This document shows, in pieces, positions 50,101-57,151 of a DNA stretch of 64,000 bases. Every line of letters begins with the position of its first letter. Position 1 is the stretch's first letter. Source of the stretch: Sutterella sp. (lineage in GTDB: Bacteria; Pseudomonadota; Gammaproteobacteria; Burkholderiales; Burkholderiaceae_F). A program made the translations under genes and the position numbers. The notes below the pieces were generated by a model. That model saw nothing but the letters and a program-made list of their open reading frames with translations, searched no databases and was not told where the DNA came from. The stretch is taken from the NCBI GenBank assembly GCA_019418605.1, contig DYBN01000049.1:43646-107645 (forward strand), in the 5' to 3' direction.

Positions 50101-51109
50101 CGCGCCCATTGAGTCGGCGCACGATGCGCACGCGGCAGAAGCCTTCAGGCGGCTTACCGCTCCCTTCATGCTGCGCCGCGTCAAGACCGACAAGTCGATC
50201 ATTGCCGATCTGCCTGAGAAAAACAGCATCGATCAGTTCACGACGCTCACGCCCGAGCAGGCCGCGCTCTATCAAAAGACGCTGGATGCGGCCATGCGCA
50301 AAATCGAGAAAGTCGATGAAGAGGCCTCAAAGGAGGGTCTTGCCTCCTCGCAGGCGCGCACCAAGCGCCTTGGGACGGTTCTCAAACTCATCACGAGCCT
50401 AAAGCAAATCTGCAACTCGCCTTCGCAGTACCTCAAGACCGAAACCGCGCTTCCGGATTCGGGCAAGGGACAGGCGCTGCTCGAGACCCTTGCGCGCTGC
50501 AAAGACGCCGAGCGCAAGGTGCTCATCTTTACGCAATACCGCGAAATGGGAGAGAGACTGCAGCGCTGGATCGCCAACGCGACCGGCGAAGCCGTGGACT
50601 TCCTCAACGGGGCGGTGCCGCTTGCCAGGCGCCAGAGCATGGTCGATCGGTTTCAAACCGACCGCAGCGTGCGCACTTTGATCGTTTCGCTTAAAGCGGG
50701 CGGCACGGGGCTTAACCTCACCGCCGCCTCGGCCGTCATCCACTACGATCTTTGGTGGAATCCCGCCGTTGAGGCGCAGGCCACGGACCGCGCCTACAGA
50801 ATCGGGCAGCGGCGCGACGTGCTCGTGCTGCGCTTTGTGACGGCGGGCACCTTTGAAGAGCGCATCAACGAGATGCTCGCCGACAAGCGCGAACTTGCCG
50901 ACCTGACGGTCGCCGCGGGCGAAACCTGGATTGGCGAACTCTCTAGCAAGGAGCTCGCCGAGCTCTTTGCGCTCGAGTCTCCCAAAGGAAAACGCCAGGC
51001 TGCGTCAACGGCCTCCCCCGAGGGCGTCGAAAGCGAGGCTAATGCGCAAAAAGCGCCTCGCAAAACCGCCCGCAGGAGAGCCCGCGCCGCGCAGGAGCTG
51101 CGCGCCTGA
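47159..51109 (+). CDS. SWIM zinc-finger plus SNF2/DEAD-like helicase (SWI2/SNF2 ATPase)
   Basis: 1316-residue nucleic-acid-dependent ATPase. A SWIM zinc finger lies near residues 127-142 (CSCPDSSPFCKH), followed by a 600-residue middle part of unclear fold. The SNF2 core starts with LRPYQQRGFSWLMKNL, Walker A DDMGLGKT near 822, the DEAQ motif (VLDEAQAVKN) near 917, and TGTPVENRLLEYWSIFE. The C-terminal RecA lobe has FTQYREMG, SLKAGGTGLNLTAASAVIHYDLWWNPAVEAQATDRAYRIGQ and FEERI. The family includes bacterial HepA/RapA-like remodelers; RapA itself lacks SWIM. The C-terminal tail is basic. It may act on DNA or on transcription complexes; defence has been suggested for relatives but is not shown. 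Start ATG 47159 is tied to the small ORF. Confidence 0.93.
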   Translation: MAKRKTYGNTWWGAAWLAAISNVPNENRLGRGRSYYQSGRVRQASFDTSTLRLTALVDGSAYYPYEVSFSFDPLKNDQKERLLAAVREDPELVAEILDGNLPPQLLDLCRSRKIELFPTRWQHLHPQCSCPDSSPFCKHIAALFYLLLDQIDGNPFLVFLTRGVDLKAEMKKAGVDITRVEKEKPRTPSEILSSLTAGRAPIAALSEEEALARLRRIDLSALPDMSEVLARLLPARFRPSTPEDQARIIKSMLRKASAFAHAVPLESVVRALQEKADEGKEQTSAALLELCEAAGFKQKLIAENARITPVFDCRHGIDPVIGLKLAYKRPRARKETLEVVPEKLQGALARTACSIPARILFDLAPETECFEALARAACALLAARAVTPVPMLREKAEEGACPRIWWMPMMREPRTARLIDDLARGAGPWLASLLTPASLEAALLEADDPRFAQKAVVWMLTALLSNFMAGANGDILKSSDSPAPQTVIAAALDVSSLDGRTPQVFAEAITRYFRAFLIADGYPWRPVLTARSHATGVKLNFGILAREVTGDALAAIEADETKDETEAAEAGQAQSSAGQHAPLDLRRPVMLRRLLTDEACSADCFAVLSVIKTLSEAYPILERIPASRGKPVTLTPGELKEFLFEAAPVLMVLGVTVMLPQSLKHLVTPRLAASVSAGKSKGGAILGKDALSRFDWQAALGDKKLTLEELEALAAHAGEVVRMGEDFVYIEGDALAKIIDAVKNQPQPTYLEKMRAALMGEYEGAQVTLSDELKEKLKGMTQVADVAPPAGLAAVLRPYQQRGFSWLMKNLRLGLGALIADDMGLGKTLQVIAALTALKEDGALSRSKVLVVVPTTLLTNWQRELAKFSPSLTVGLYHGPDRALPPKESAPDVTLTSYGTLRRDAEALAAYGWRLLVLDEAQAVKNSSTSQSVAVRALKAPQTIAMTGTPVENRLLEYWSIFEAVQPRLLGSIKDFTRTFAAPIESAHDAHAAEAFRRLTAPFMLRRVKTDKSIIADLPEKNSIDQFTTLTPEQAALYQKTLDAAMRKIEKVDEEASKEGLASSQARTKRLGTVLKLITSLKQICNSPSQYLKTETALPDSGKGQALLETLARCKDAERKVLIFTQYREMGERLQRWIANATGEAVDFLNGAVPLARRQSMVDRFQTDRSVRTLIVSLKAGGTGLNLTAASAVIHYDLWWNPAVEAQATDRAYRIGQRRDVLVLRFVTAGTFEERINEMLADKRELADLTVAAGETWIGELSSKELAELFALESPKGKRQAASTASPEGVESEANAQKAPRKTARRRARAAQELRA

Positions 51110-51145
51110 TGCGATTTTCCGGCGCAGACCGTCTGAGTCATCCGC

Positions 51146-52030
51146 ATGAAAAACGCCTTCGTCGTCCTGCACCTCTCGATCCTGATCGCGGGCTTTACGG
51201 GAATCTTCGGCCGCGTCATCGACCTGCCCGCGGCCGTGCTCGTTTTCTGGCGCGTTGCGCTTGCCTGCGCACTGCTCTGGGCGATCATTTTCTGGAAGAG
51301 CTCGCGCAAGGCAGGTCCGCACCCGCTTGACGCGGCCGCTGGGCGCGACGTCGCCGGCATGTGCGCCACGGGAGCTCTTTTGATGCTCTCCTGGATTTTC
51401 TTTTATGCCGCCATCAAGGCCTCCAACGTCTCCGTGGGCGTCGTGGCCTTTTCTTCCGTCGGATTTTTCACGGCGCTCATCGAACCCTTCTTCGCGCGCC
51501 GCGCCGTTTGCCTCAGGGAAGTGGCGTTTTCGCTCTTGACGATCGCGGGCATTGCGCTTGTCTTTCAGTTTGACGCCCGCCACCGTCTGGGAATCGTCTA
51601 TGGCCTGGCAAGCGGCCTGACGGCGGCGCTTTTGGCGGTCTTTTTCAAGCGCTTTCGCGCAAAGTTCTCCGCCTTCACGGTTCTTGCGTGGGAGCTTGCA
51701 GGCGCCTTTGCCGCGGCGCTTCCCGCCGCCATCCTCTACGCCCTCCTTGCCCCGCAGGCAAGGCTTGTACCGACGGCGGCCGATGGGCTCTGGCTCATCC
51801 TTTTTGCGAGCGTCTTTACGATCGGCATGTATCTGCTGCAGCTGCAGGCCCTGGAAAAAATCTCGGCCTTCACCGTGAATCTGAGCTACAACCTCGAGCC
51901 CGTCTACTCGATTTTTCTTGCGATGATCCTCTTTGACGAAGCCCGCGCTCTCAACTGGTCGTTCTGGGCGGGGCTCGCGCTCATTGCGCTCTCGGTGGGG
52001 CTGCAGACGGCAAGCGTGCTGCGAAAGTGA
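51146..52030 (+). CDS. EamA/RhaT family (DMT) transporter
   Basis: Inner-membrane transporter of 294 residues with ten hydrophobic segments, two repeated EamA units (about 5-140 and 150-290). Recognisable points: IAGFTGIFGRVIDLPAAVLVFWRVALA in the first unit, ASNVSVGVVAFSSVGFFTALIEPFFARR near the end of the first unit, and INLEPVY-type (VNLSYNLEPVYSIFLAMILFDEA) in the second. Substrates of the family (sugars, amino acids, nucleosides, drugs) cannot be told from sequence. It lies 37 bp after the helicase gene and is convergent with rsmD. Confidence 0.9.
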   Translation: MKNAFVVLHLSILIAGFTGIFGRVIDLPAAVLVFWRVALACALLWAIIFWKSSRKAGPHPLDAAAGRDVAGMCATGALLMLSWIFFYAAIKASNVSVGVVAFSSVGFFTALIEPFFARRAVCLREVAFSLLTIAGIALVFQFDARHRLGIVYGLASGLTAALLAVFFKRFRAKFSAFTVLAWELAGAFAAALPAAILYALLAPQARLVPTAADGLWLILFASVFTIGMYLLQLQALEKISAFTVNLSYNLEPVYSIFLAMILFDEARALNWSFWAGLALIALSVGLQTASVLRK

Positions 52031-52035
52031 TTTTT

Positions 52036-52755
52036 TTAAGAGCCGCGCGCGTCCGCAATCGGAGCCACGAGCCGGTAGAACACGGCTCCGGCGCGGCCTG
52101 CGCGCACGCTCTTGACACCCATCTCTGAGAGCGCCTCCTCGTCGTAGTCGGCGTCGGACTCAAGGTAGATAAGTCCCCCGGCGGCAAGATGCCCCAGGGC
52201 CGCCGCCACGGCTTTTTTCTGCAGCCCCGCGGCAAAGGGCGGGTCGATGAAGACGACGTCAAACTTCTCTTGATTCCTTTGAAGCCAGACAAAGGCGTCG
52301 CACTGCACCACCTCGAGCACGTCGGCGGCCTTGAGCTTGTCGACGACGGCTCGCAGCGCCAGAGCGCCGCGCCGGTCGAGTTCAAGCGAAACCACGCGCC
52401 GCGCGCCGCGGCTTGCGGCCTCAAGCCCCAGCGCGCCGCTGCCGGCAAACATGTCGCAGCACACCAGCCCCTCGAGTGTTCCAAAAAGGTGACGCAGCCA
52501 GTCAAAAAGCGTCTCGCGCACGCGCTCGGGCGTGGGCCTGAGGCCCTCTCTGTCGGCCACCGGCACGGGCGTGCGCTTGTAGCGCCCGCCCACGATGCGC
52601 ACCACCCCCCGGGAGCTCCCGGGGCCGGCGCTTCTGCCGCCCCTTGAGCCCAAGCGGGTTGCTAAACTATCGGGATTGTTCAAACGACCTTTCTTTGACG
52701 AGCGCGGCGCGCGTTTTTCCGTGCGCGTGCTTGTACTTTTTTTCTGATCAGCCAT
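52036..52755 (-). CDS. rsmD: 16S rRNA (guanine966-N2)-methyltransferase RsmD
   Basis: Methylates G966 of 16S rRNA with S-adenosylmethionine. The SAM-binding part has VRIVGGRYKRTPVPV, GLRPTPERVRETLFDWL, CCDMFAGSGALGLEAASRGARRVVSLELD, and the catalytic region FDVVFIDPPFAAG (DPPF). Two starts are possible. ATG 52755 gives 239 residues with a Lys/Ser-rich N-terminus and shares the palindrome CCATGG with the ftsY ATG at 52754 on the other strand. TTG 52683 has AAAGG upstream and gives 215 residues, nearer the usual 190-200. I give the longer form and favour TTG 52683 on the ribosome-binding evidence. Confidence 0.92.
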   Translation of the reverse strand: MADQKKSTSTRTEKRAPRSSKKGRLNNPDSLATRLGSRGGRSAGPGSSRGVVRIVGGRYKRTPVPVADREGLRPTPERVRETLFDWLRHLFGTLEGLVCCDMFAGSGALGLEAASRGARRVVSLELDRRGALALRAVVDKLKAADVLEVVQCDAFVWLQRNQEKFDVVFIDPPFAAGLQKKAVAAALGHLAAGGLIYLESDADYDEEALSEMGVKSVRAGRAGAVFYRLVAPIADARGS

Positions 52756-53674
52756 GGGATTTTTTTCGCGTCTCAAGGAAGGCCTGGCACGCACCCGCGT
52801 GAATTTGGTCGGTCTTTTCTCGGGCGGCGTCGTTGACGAGGATTTCTTTGAAGAGCTCGAGGAGTCGCTCATTGCCGCCGACATCGGCTACCGGCCGACC
52901 ACCGCTATCCTACAGCGTCTGCGCGACACGGTGAAGTTAAAGGGCTTGAAGACGCGCGAAGAGGTCCGCTCGGCGCTTGCCGATGAAATCGCCTCGATGC
53001 TTGCGCCCGCGCAAAAGCCCCTTGATCTCGACGCGGCCCGCCCCCTGGTGATCATGATGGCCGGGGTCAACGGCGCGGGCAAAACCACCACCATCGGAAA
53101 GCTTGCCAAGTGGCTTGCCGCCCGCGACAAGAAGGTTCTTCTTGCCGCGGCCGACACCTTCCGCGCCGCGGCCCGCGAGCAGCTTGCCGTCTGGGGCGAG
53201 CGCAACAAAATTGAAGTCATCTCGCAAAACGGCGGCGACCCTGCCGCCGTTGTTTTCGATGCCGTCTCGGCGGGCATCGCCCGCGGCATGGACGTCGTCA
53301 TCGCCGACACGGCCGGGCGCCTGCCCACGCAGGCCAACCTCATGGAGGAGCTCGGGCGCATCCGGCGCTCGCAGGGCAAGGCGATGCCAGGCGCCCCGCA
53401 CGAGGTGATTCTTGTCGTTGACGGCACCAACGGACAGAACGCGCTCGCTCAGGTCAAGGCCTTTGACGCCTATGCCTCTCTCACGGGCCTCATCATCACC
53501 AAACTTGACGGCACGGCCAAGGGCGGCGTCGTGGTGGCCATCACCGCCGAGCGCGGCGACAAGCCTCTGCCCATTTACTTTGTGGGCGTCGGCGAGCAGA
53601 TCGACGATCTGCAGCCCTTTGACGCGCGGGCCTTTGCAAACGCCCTGGTCGGGCTTGAGGCTGATGGCTCTTAA
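52754..53674 (+). CDS. ftsY: Signal recognition particle receptor FtsY
   Basis: Docks ribosome-SRP complexes at the inner membrane; a GTPase. It is 306 residues, the compact NG form without the long acidic A domain of E. coli FtsY (497). The N-terminal amphipathic MGFFSRLKEGLARTRVNL is the membrane-targeting helix. G1 is GVNGAGKTTTIGKLAKWL, then AADTFRAAAREQL (G2), DTAGRLPTQANLMEEL (G3) and TKLDGTAKGG (G4), ending GVGEQIDDLQPFDARAFANAL. ATG 52754 lies on a CCATGG shared with a possible rsmD start. It is the first gene of ftsY-ppx-ftsE-ftsX. Confidence 0.96.
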   Translation: MGFFSRLKEGLARTRVNLVGLFSGGVVDEDFFEELEESLIAADIGYRPTTAILQRLRDTVKLKGLKTREEVRSALADEIASMLAPAQKPLDLDAARPLVIMMAGVNGAGKTTTIGKLAKWLAARDKKVLLAAADTFRAAAREQLAVWGERNKIEVISQNGGDPAAVVFDAVSAGIARGMDVVIADTAGRLPTQANLMEELGRIRRSQGKAMPGAPHEVILVVDGTNGQNALAQVKAFDAYASLTGLIITKLDGTAKGGVVVAITAERGDKPLPIYFVGVGEQIDDLQPFDARAFANALVGLEADGS

Positions 53675-53730
53675 AAACAGTGCAGAATTAAAGAGAACGC
53701 TTTGAACTTTTGTCTTTTTCGTGTTTGACC

Positions 53731-55257
53731 ATGACTACGGACTACTCTTCGGATCAGACCTTGGCAAACGGGCAGCTTTTGGGCGCCGTCGATCTTGGCA
53801 GCAACAGTTTTCGCGTGGAGGTAGGCCGCATCGACGGCGACCGGATCATCACCGAGAGCTACTGGAAGGAGACGGTGCGGCTTGCGGGCGGCCTTGACGA
53901 AAACGGGGCCTTCACGCCCGAGTGCCAGGAGCGCGCCCTGGGCGCGCTGCGGCGCTTTCGCGAAAAGCTCGAGGGAATCCCCGAGAGCCACATCCGCGCC
54001 GTCGGCACGCAGGCTCTGCGCGTAGCGAAAAATTCCGCCGAATTTCTGCCCAAGGCCGAAGAGGCGCTCGGGCACCCCATTGAGATCATCGCAGGCCGCG
54101 AAGAGGCAAGGCTTGTCTTTTCGGGCTGCGCGCACACGCTGCCTCCCTCGGCCGAAAAGAGGCTTGTGGTCGACATCGGCGGCGCATCGACCGAACTCAT
54201 CGTCGGCTGCGGGTTCATCGCCAAGGAGTGCGAGTCCTTTCACGTGGGCTGCGTCAACACCTCCCTTGAATTCTTCCCCGACGGAAAGATCACGGCGCGG
54301 GCTCTTAAAAACGCCCAGCTCTCGGCGCAGGCCGAATTTGAAGAGGCCCACAACATCTTTGCGCAGAGAAACTGGGACGCCGCCTACGGCAGCGCCGGCA
54401 CGATCGGCGCCGTGGCCGACATCGGACAAGCTTCGGGCCTCACCAACGGCGTCGTGACGCCCGCGCTTCTAAAGGAGCTGCGCCGCGAAATGATCAACGC
54501 GGGCGACGTCAAGAAGCTGCGCTTTCCGGGCCTTAAAGAGGACCGGCGCGAGGTGATCGCGGGGGGCCTTGCCGTTTTAAGCGCCGTCTTTGACTCCTTT
54601 AACATCAAGGAAATGCGGCCTGCTTCGGGCGCCTTGCGCGTGGGGTTGCTCTACGACATGCTCGGCCGGCGCGAGCAGCGCGACGCGCGCGACGGCACGG
54701 TAGCGTCGCTTACCAAGCGCTCGGGCGTGGACAAGCAGCAGGCAGCGCGCGTGGCGGCCTTGGCCGACAAGTTCTTTACCGAGCTTGATCCGTCGGAAGG
54801 CTCGCACGCTGCGCGCAAGCTCCTGCAGTGGGCGGCAACGCTGCACGAAACGGGCCGCCTCATCAGCCCGAGCGGCTACCACCGCCACAGCCAGTACATC
54901 CTGATGAATTCGGATCTGCCGGGTTTTTCCAAGCTCGATCAGACGACGATGGGCACGATCGTGCTCGCGCAGCGCGGCAATTTGAGAAAGGTCGAGCAGG
55001 CTCTTTCCAACCCCACGCTCGTGCGCATGATCCTTGCGCTGCGCCTTGCCGTCATCTTTGCGCATGCGCGCCGCACGGTGCACCTGCCGCAGTTCAAGCT
55101 CACCGAGTCGCGCGAGCATGAGCAGACGGTCTTTACTCTTGATGTGGACGCGCAGTGGCTACAGCGCCATCCCCTGACGGGGTACCTCCTTGAGCAGGAG
55201 GAGCTCGTGTGGTCGCGCGTGAACTTCCGCTTCGTTCTCAACGGCAGACAGGACTGA
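53731..55257 (+). CDS. ppx: Exopolyphosphatase / GppA family
   Basis: Hydrolyses terminal phosphates from polyphosphate (or pppGpp in the GppA branch). It is 508 residues, like E. coli PPX (513). GAVDLGSNSFRVEVGRIDGDRI is the ASKHA phosphate-1 motif, VVDIGGASTELIVGCGF the second, and YGSAGTIGAVADIGQASGL the adenosine-region motif. The C-terminal part includes an HD-like helical domain (HETGRLISPSGYHRHSQYI). ATG 53731 is chosen over a TTG at 53710. It sits between ftsY and ftsE, where many relatives have no gene. Confidence 0.92.
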   Translation: MTTDYSSDQTLANGQLLGAVDLGSNSFRVEVGRIDGDRIITESYWKETVRLAGGLDENGAFTPECQERALGALRRFREKLEGIPESHIRAVGTQALRVAKNSAEFLPKAEEALGHPIEIIAGREEARLVFSGCAHTLPPSAEKRLVVDIGGASTELIVGCGFIAKECESFHVGCVNTSLEFFPDGKITARALKNAQLSAQAEFEEAHNIFAQRNWDAAYGSAGTIGAVADIGQASGLTNGVVTPALLKELRREMINAGDVKKLRFPGLKEDRREVIAGGLAVLSAVFDSFNIKEMRPASGALRVGLLYDMLGRREQRDARDGTVASLTKRSGVDKQQAARVAALADKFFTELDPSEGSHAARKLLQWAATLHETGRLISPSGYHRHSQYILMNSDLPGFSKLDQTTMGTIVLAQRGNLRKVEQALSNPTLVRMILALRLAVIFAHARRTVHLPQFKLTESREHEQTVFTLDVDAQWLQRHPLTGYLLEQEELVWSRVNFRFVLNGRQD

Positions 55258-55290
55258 CCTGGCGGCTTTTCGCACTTGCCAAGGCACACC

Positions 55291-55953
55291 ATGACCCAGG
55301 GCGTCAACGTTCCTCTAATCGAGCTCATCAATGCGGGCATTGAAGACCGCAACGGCGTGCGGCAGATCAACGGAATCACCTTCAACGTGACCCGCGGGGA
55401 GTTCGTGTGCCTGCAGGGCCCCACGGGCTCGGGCAAGTCCCTGGCGCTCAACATGATTGCAGGCTTGAAGCGCCCGAGCTTCGGGCAGGTCTTCGTGGCC
55501 GGCGACTGCATCAACGACTTCACCGAGCGGCAGATGCTCTTTGTGCGCCGCTCGATGGGCATCATGATTCAGGAGTGCCTGCTGCTTGAAGACCGCACGA
55601 TCGCCGAAAACATCATGCTGCCCGCGCTTGCCGCCGAAGAGTCCTACAAGGAGGCGCGCAGCCGCGCCGAGCGGGCGATGGCCGAGTGCGGCATCGACGA
55701 CCTTGCGGGCAAGTACCCGGCCGCGCTCTCGGCCGGGCAAAAGCAGATCGCGTGCCTTGCGCGCGCCATCGTCAACCGCCCTGTCGTCGTGCTCGCGGAC
55801 GAACCCTGCGCGCATCTAGACATCGACAACGCGCAGCACCTGATGGATCTGCTCGGCAACGTGTCGCTTACCGGCGTCTCGGTCATCGTGGCCTCGCACA
55901 TCGAGCTCTACCCGGACACGGCGGCCTGCCGCCCCATCATGCTCAACGGATAA
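55291..55953 (+). CDS. ftsE: Cell division ATP-binding protein FtsE
   Basis: ATPase of the FtsEX complex that recruits and activates EnvC for septal peptidoglycan hydrolysis. It is 220 residues. Walker A GPTGSGKS is intact, Walker B reads VVVLADEPCAHLD, and the histidine switch is ASHIEL. The signature motif reads LSAGQKQ in place of the usual LSGGEQQ, the D-loop has CAHLD for TGNLD, and the Q-loop is MIQE. ATG 55291 has AAGG at suitable distance. ftsX begins 13 bp after the stop. The variations suggest altered ATP cycling but the genes are clearly FtsEX by context. Confidence 0.92.
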   Translation: MTQGVNVPLIELINAGIEDRNGVRQINGITFNVTRGEFVCLQGPTGSGKSLALNMIAGLKRPSFGQVFVAGDCINDFTERQMLFVRRSMGIMIQECLLLEDRTIAENIMLPALAAEESYKEARSRAERAMAECGIDDLAGKYPAALSAGQKQIACLARAIVNRPVVVLADEPCAHLDIDNAQHLMDLLGNVSLTGVSVIVASHIELYPDTAACRPIMLNG

Positions 55954-55966
55954 GAGGCGCCTGACG

Positions 55967-56875
55967 ATGAGCTTGATCAGCAGCCGCATCTGGGCCTGCC
56001 GGCAGACGGCGCGGGCGATTTTCCAGTACAAGGGCCTCTTTTTGATGGCCTTGTGCCTGGCGGGCCTTGCCCTGACCATCCCGTTTTTTCTGGGAACGCT
56101 TGCGCTGTCGCTGTCTAACCCCATTTTTGACGTGCCCACGCGCACCGAGATCACGGTCTTTGCCGAGCGCAGCGCAGGAAAGGCCTCGGTCGAGCAGCTC
56201 GCGCAAAAAATTGCCGACATCCCCATCATCGACTCCGTGCAGGTGATGGACAAAAAGGACGCCCTGTCGCTTGTAAACGAAACGCTCGGATTAAAGGGCG
56301 AAGTTTCGCAGAGCAACCCCCTGCCCGACATCGTGATCGCCACGGCCGTCAACGGCGCCACGAGCGAAGAGCTCGCGCAGGCCGCCGACGAAATCCGCAA
56401 GATGGACAACGCCGACACGGTCGCCTACGACGACCGCTGGACGCGGCACCTCGCCTCGCTCTATCAGGCTCTGAGCGTCGTACTGATGATTCTCGGCACG
56501 GTCGTCTTTTTCCTCGTGGTGCTCGTGATCTTTGCCTCGGTGCGGCTTACCACGAACGCACAGAGAGATGAAATCCGCGCGCTCTACCTTTTTGGCGCCA
56601 CGCGCTCCTTCATCAAGCGCCCCTACTGCTGGAGAGGCGTGCTGACCCTGATGCTTGCCGCGGCCCTCTCGCTTGGCATCACGGCCCTGGGCATTCACAT
56701 GCTCGCGCAGCCCATTGCCGACTTTGCCTCGCTCTACGGAGTGAAGATCACGCTGCGCATGCCCGCCCCCGACTGGTGCCTGCTTTATGTGGCCGCCGCC
56801 TCCATCCTCGGAGGCCTTGTGGGATCCTTTGCCGCCTCAGACGCCATCACGCGCATGCACCGCTCGCCGCAGTAG
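55967..56875 (+). CDS. ftsX: Cell division protein FtsX
   Basis: Membrane part of FtsEX, 302 residues with four hydrophobic helices. The N-terminal helix FLMALCLAGLALTIPFFLGTL is followed by a periplasmic loop that binds EnvC. Then come helices VVLMILGTVVFFLVVLVIFASVRL, VLTLMLAAALSLGITALGIHML and LLYVAAASILGGLVGSFAA, with the FtsX family motif TNAQRDEIRALYLFGATRSFI between the second and third. EnvC is also encoded in this window (31.3 kb). It lies 13 bp after ftsE. Confidence 0.95.
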   Translation: MSLISSRIWACRQTARAIFQYKGLFLMALCLAGLALTIPFFLGTLALSLSNPIFDVPTRTEITVFAERSAGKASVEQLAQKIADIPIIDSVQVMDKKDALSLVNETLGLKGEVSQSNPLPDIVIATAVNGATSEELAQAADEIRKMDNADTVAYDDRWTRHLASLYQALSVVLMILGTVVFFLVVLVIFASVRLTTNAQRDEIRALYLFGATRSFIKRPYCWRGVLTLMLAAALSLGITALGIHMLAQPIADFASLYGVKITLRMPAPDWCLLYVAAASILGGLVGSFAASDAITRMHRSPQ

Positions 56876-57052
56876 CCGCCGTCGCCCGCCCGGACAAAGG
56901 GCAATTCGCCCAAGGCCGGGTCTACAATGGGGGGCCGCAATCCGCGGATGCTTCAAGGCGCCTTGCCGGGAGGCTCGGGGCGAAAGGCCCTGAGATCTCT
57001 TTGCGCAGAGGAAGTCCTTTGCGAAGCGTCCCCCGCCGGCCGTCCGCTTCAC

Positions 57053-57104
57053 GCCCTTTTTTGGCCCTTTTTGGGCCCTTTTTGGGCACATTTGAGCCCT
57101 TTTA
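57053..57104 (+). repeat. Terminator-like 11-bp tandem repeats upstream of rpoH
   Basis: GCCC followed by five or six T recurs at 57053, 57064, 57075, (degenerate at 57086) and 57096, a period of 11 bp. GGCCC-TTTTT-GGGCC is itself a 5-bp hairpin followed by CTTTTT. A TACAAT at 56923-56928 further upstream is a weak promoter candidate. The 276-bp gap from ftsX to rpoH holds no gene. Confidence 0.6.
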
Positions 57105-57151
57105 GCTTTTCTTCTTCCGCGGTTTCTCTTTTTTGCCAGCAACCCACGCGC

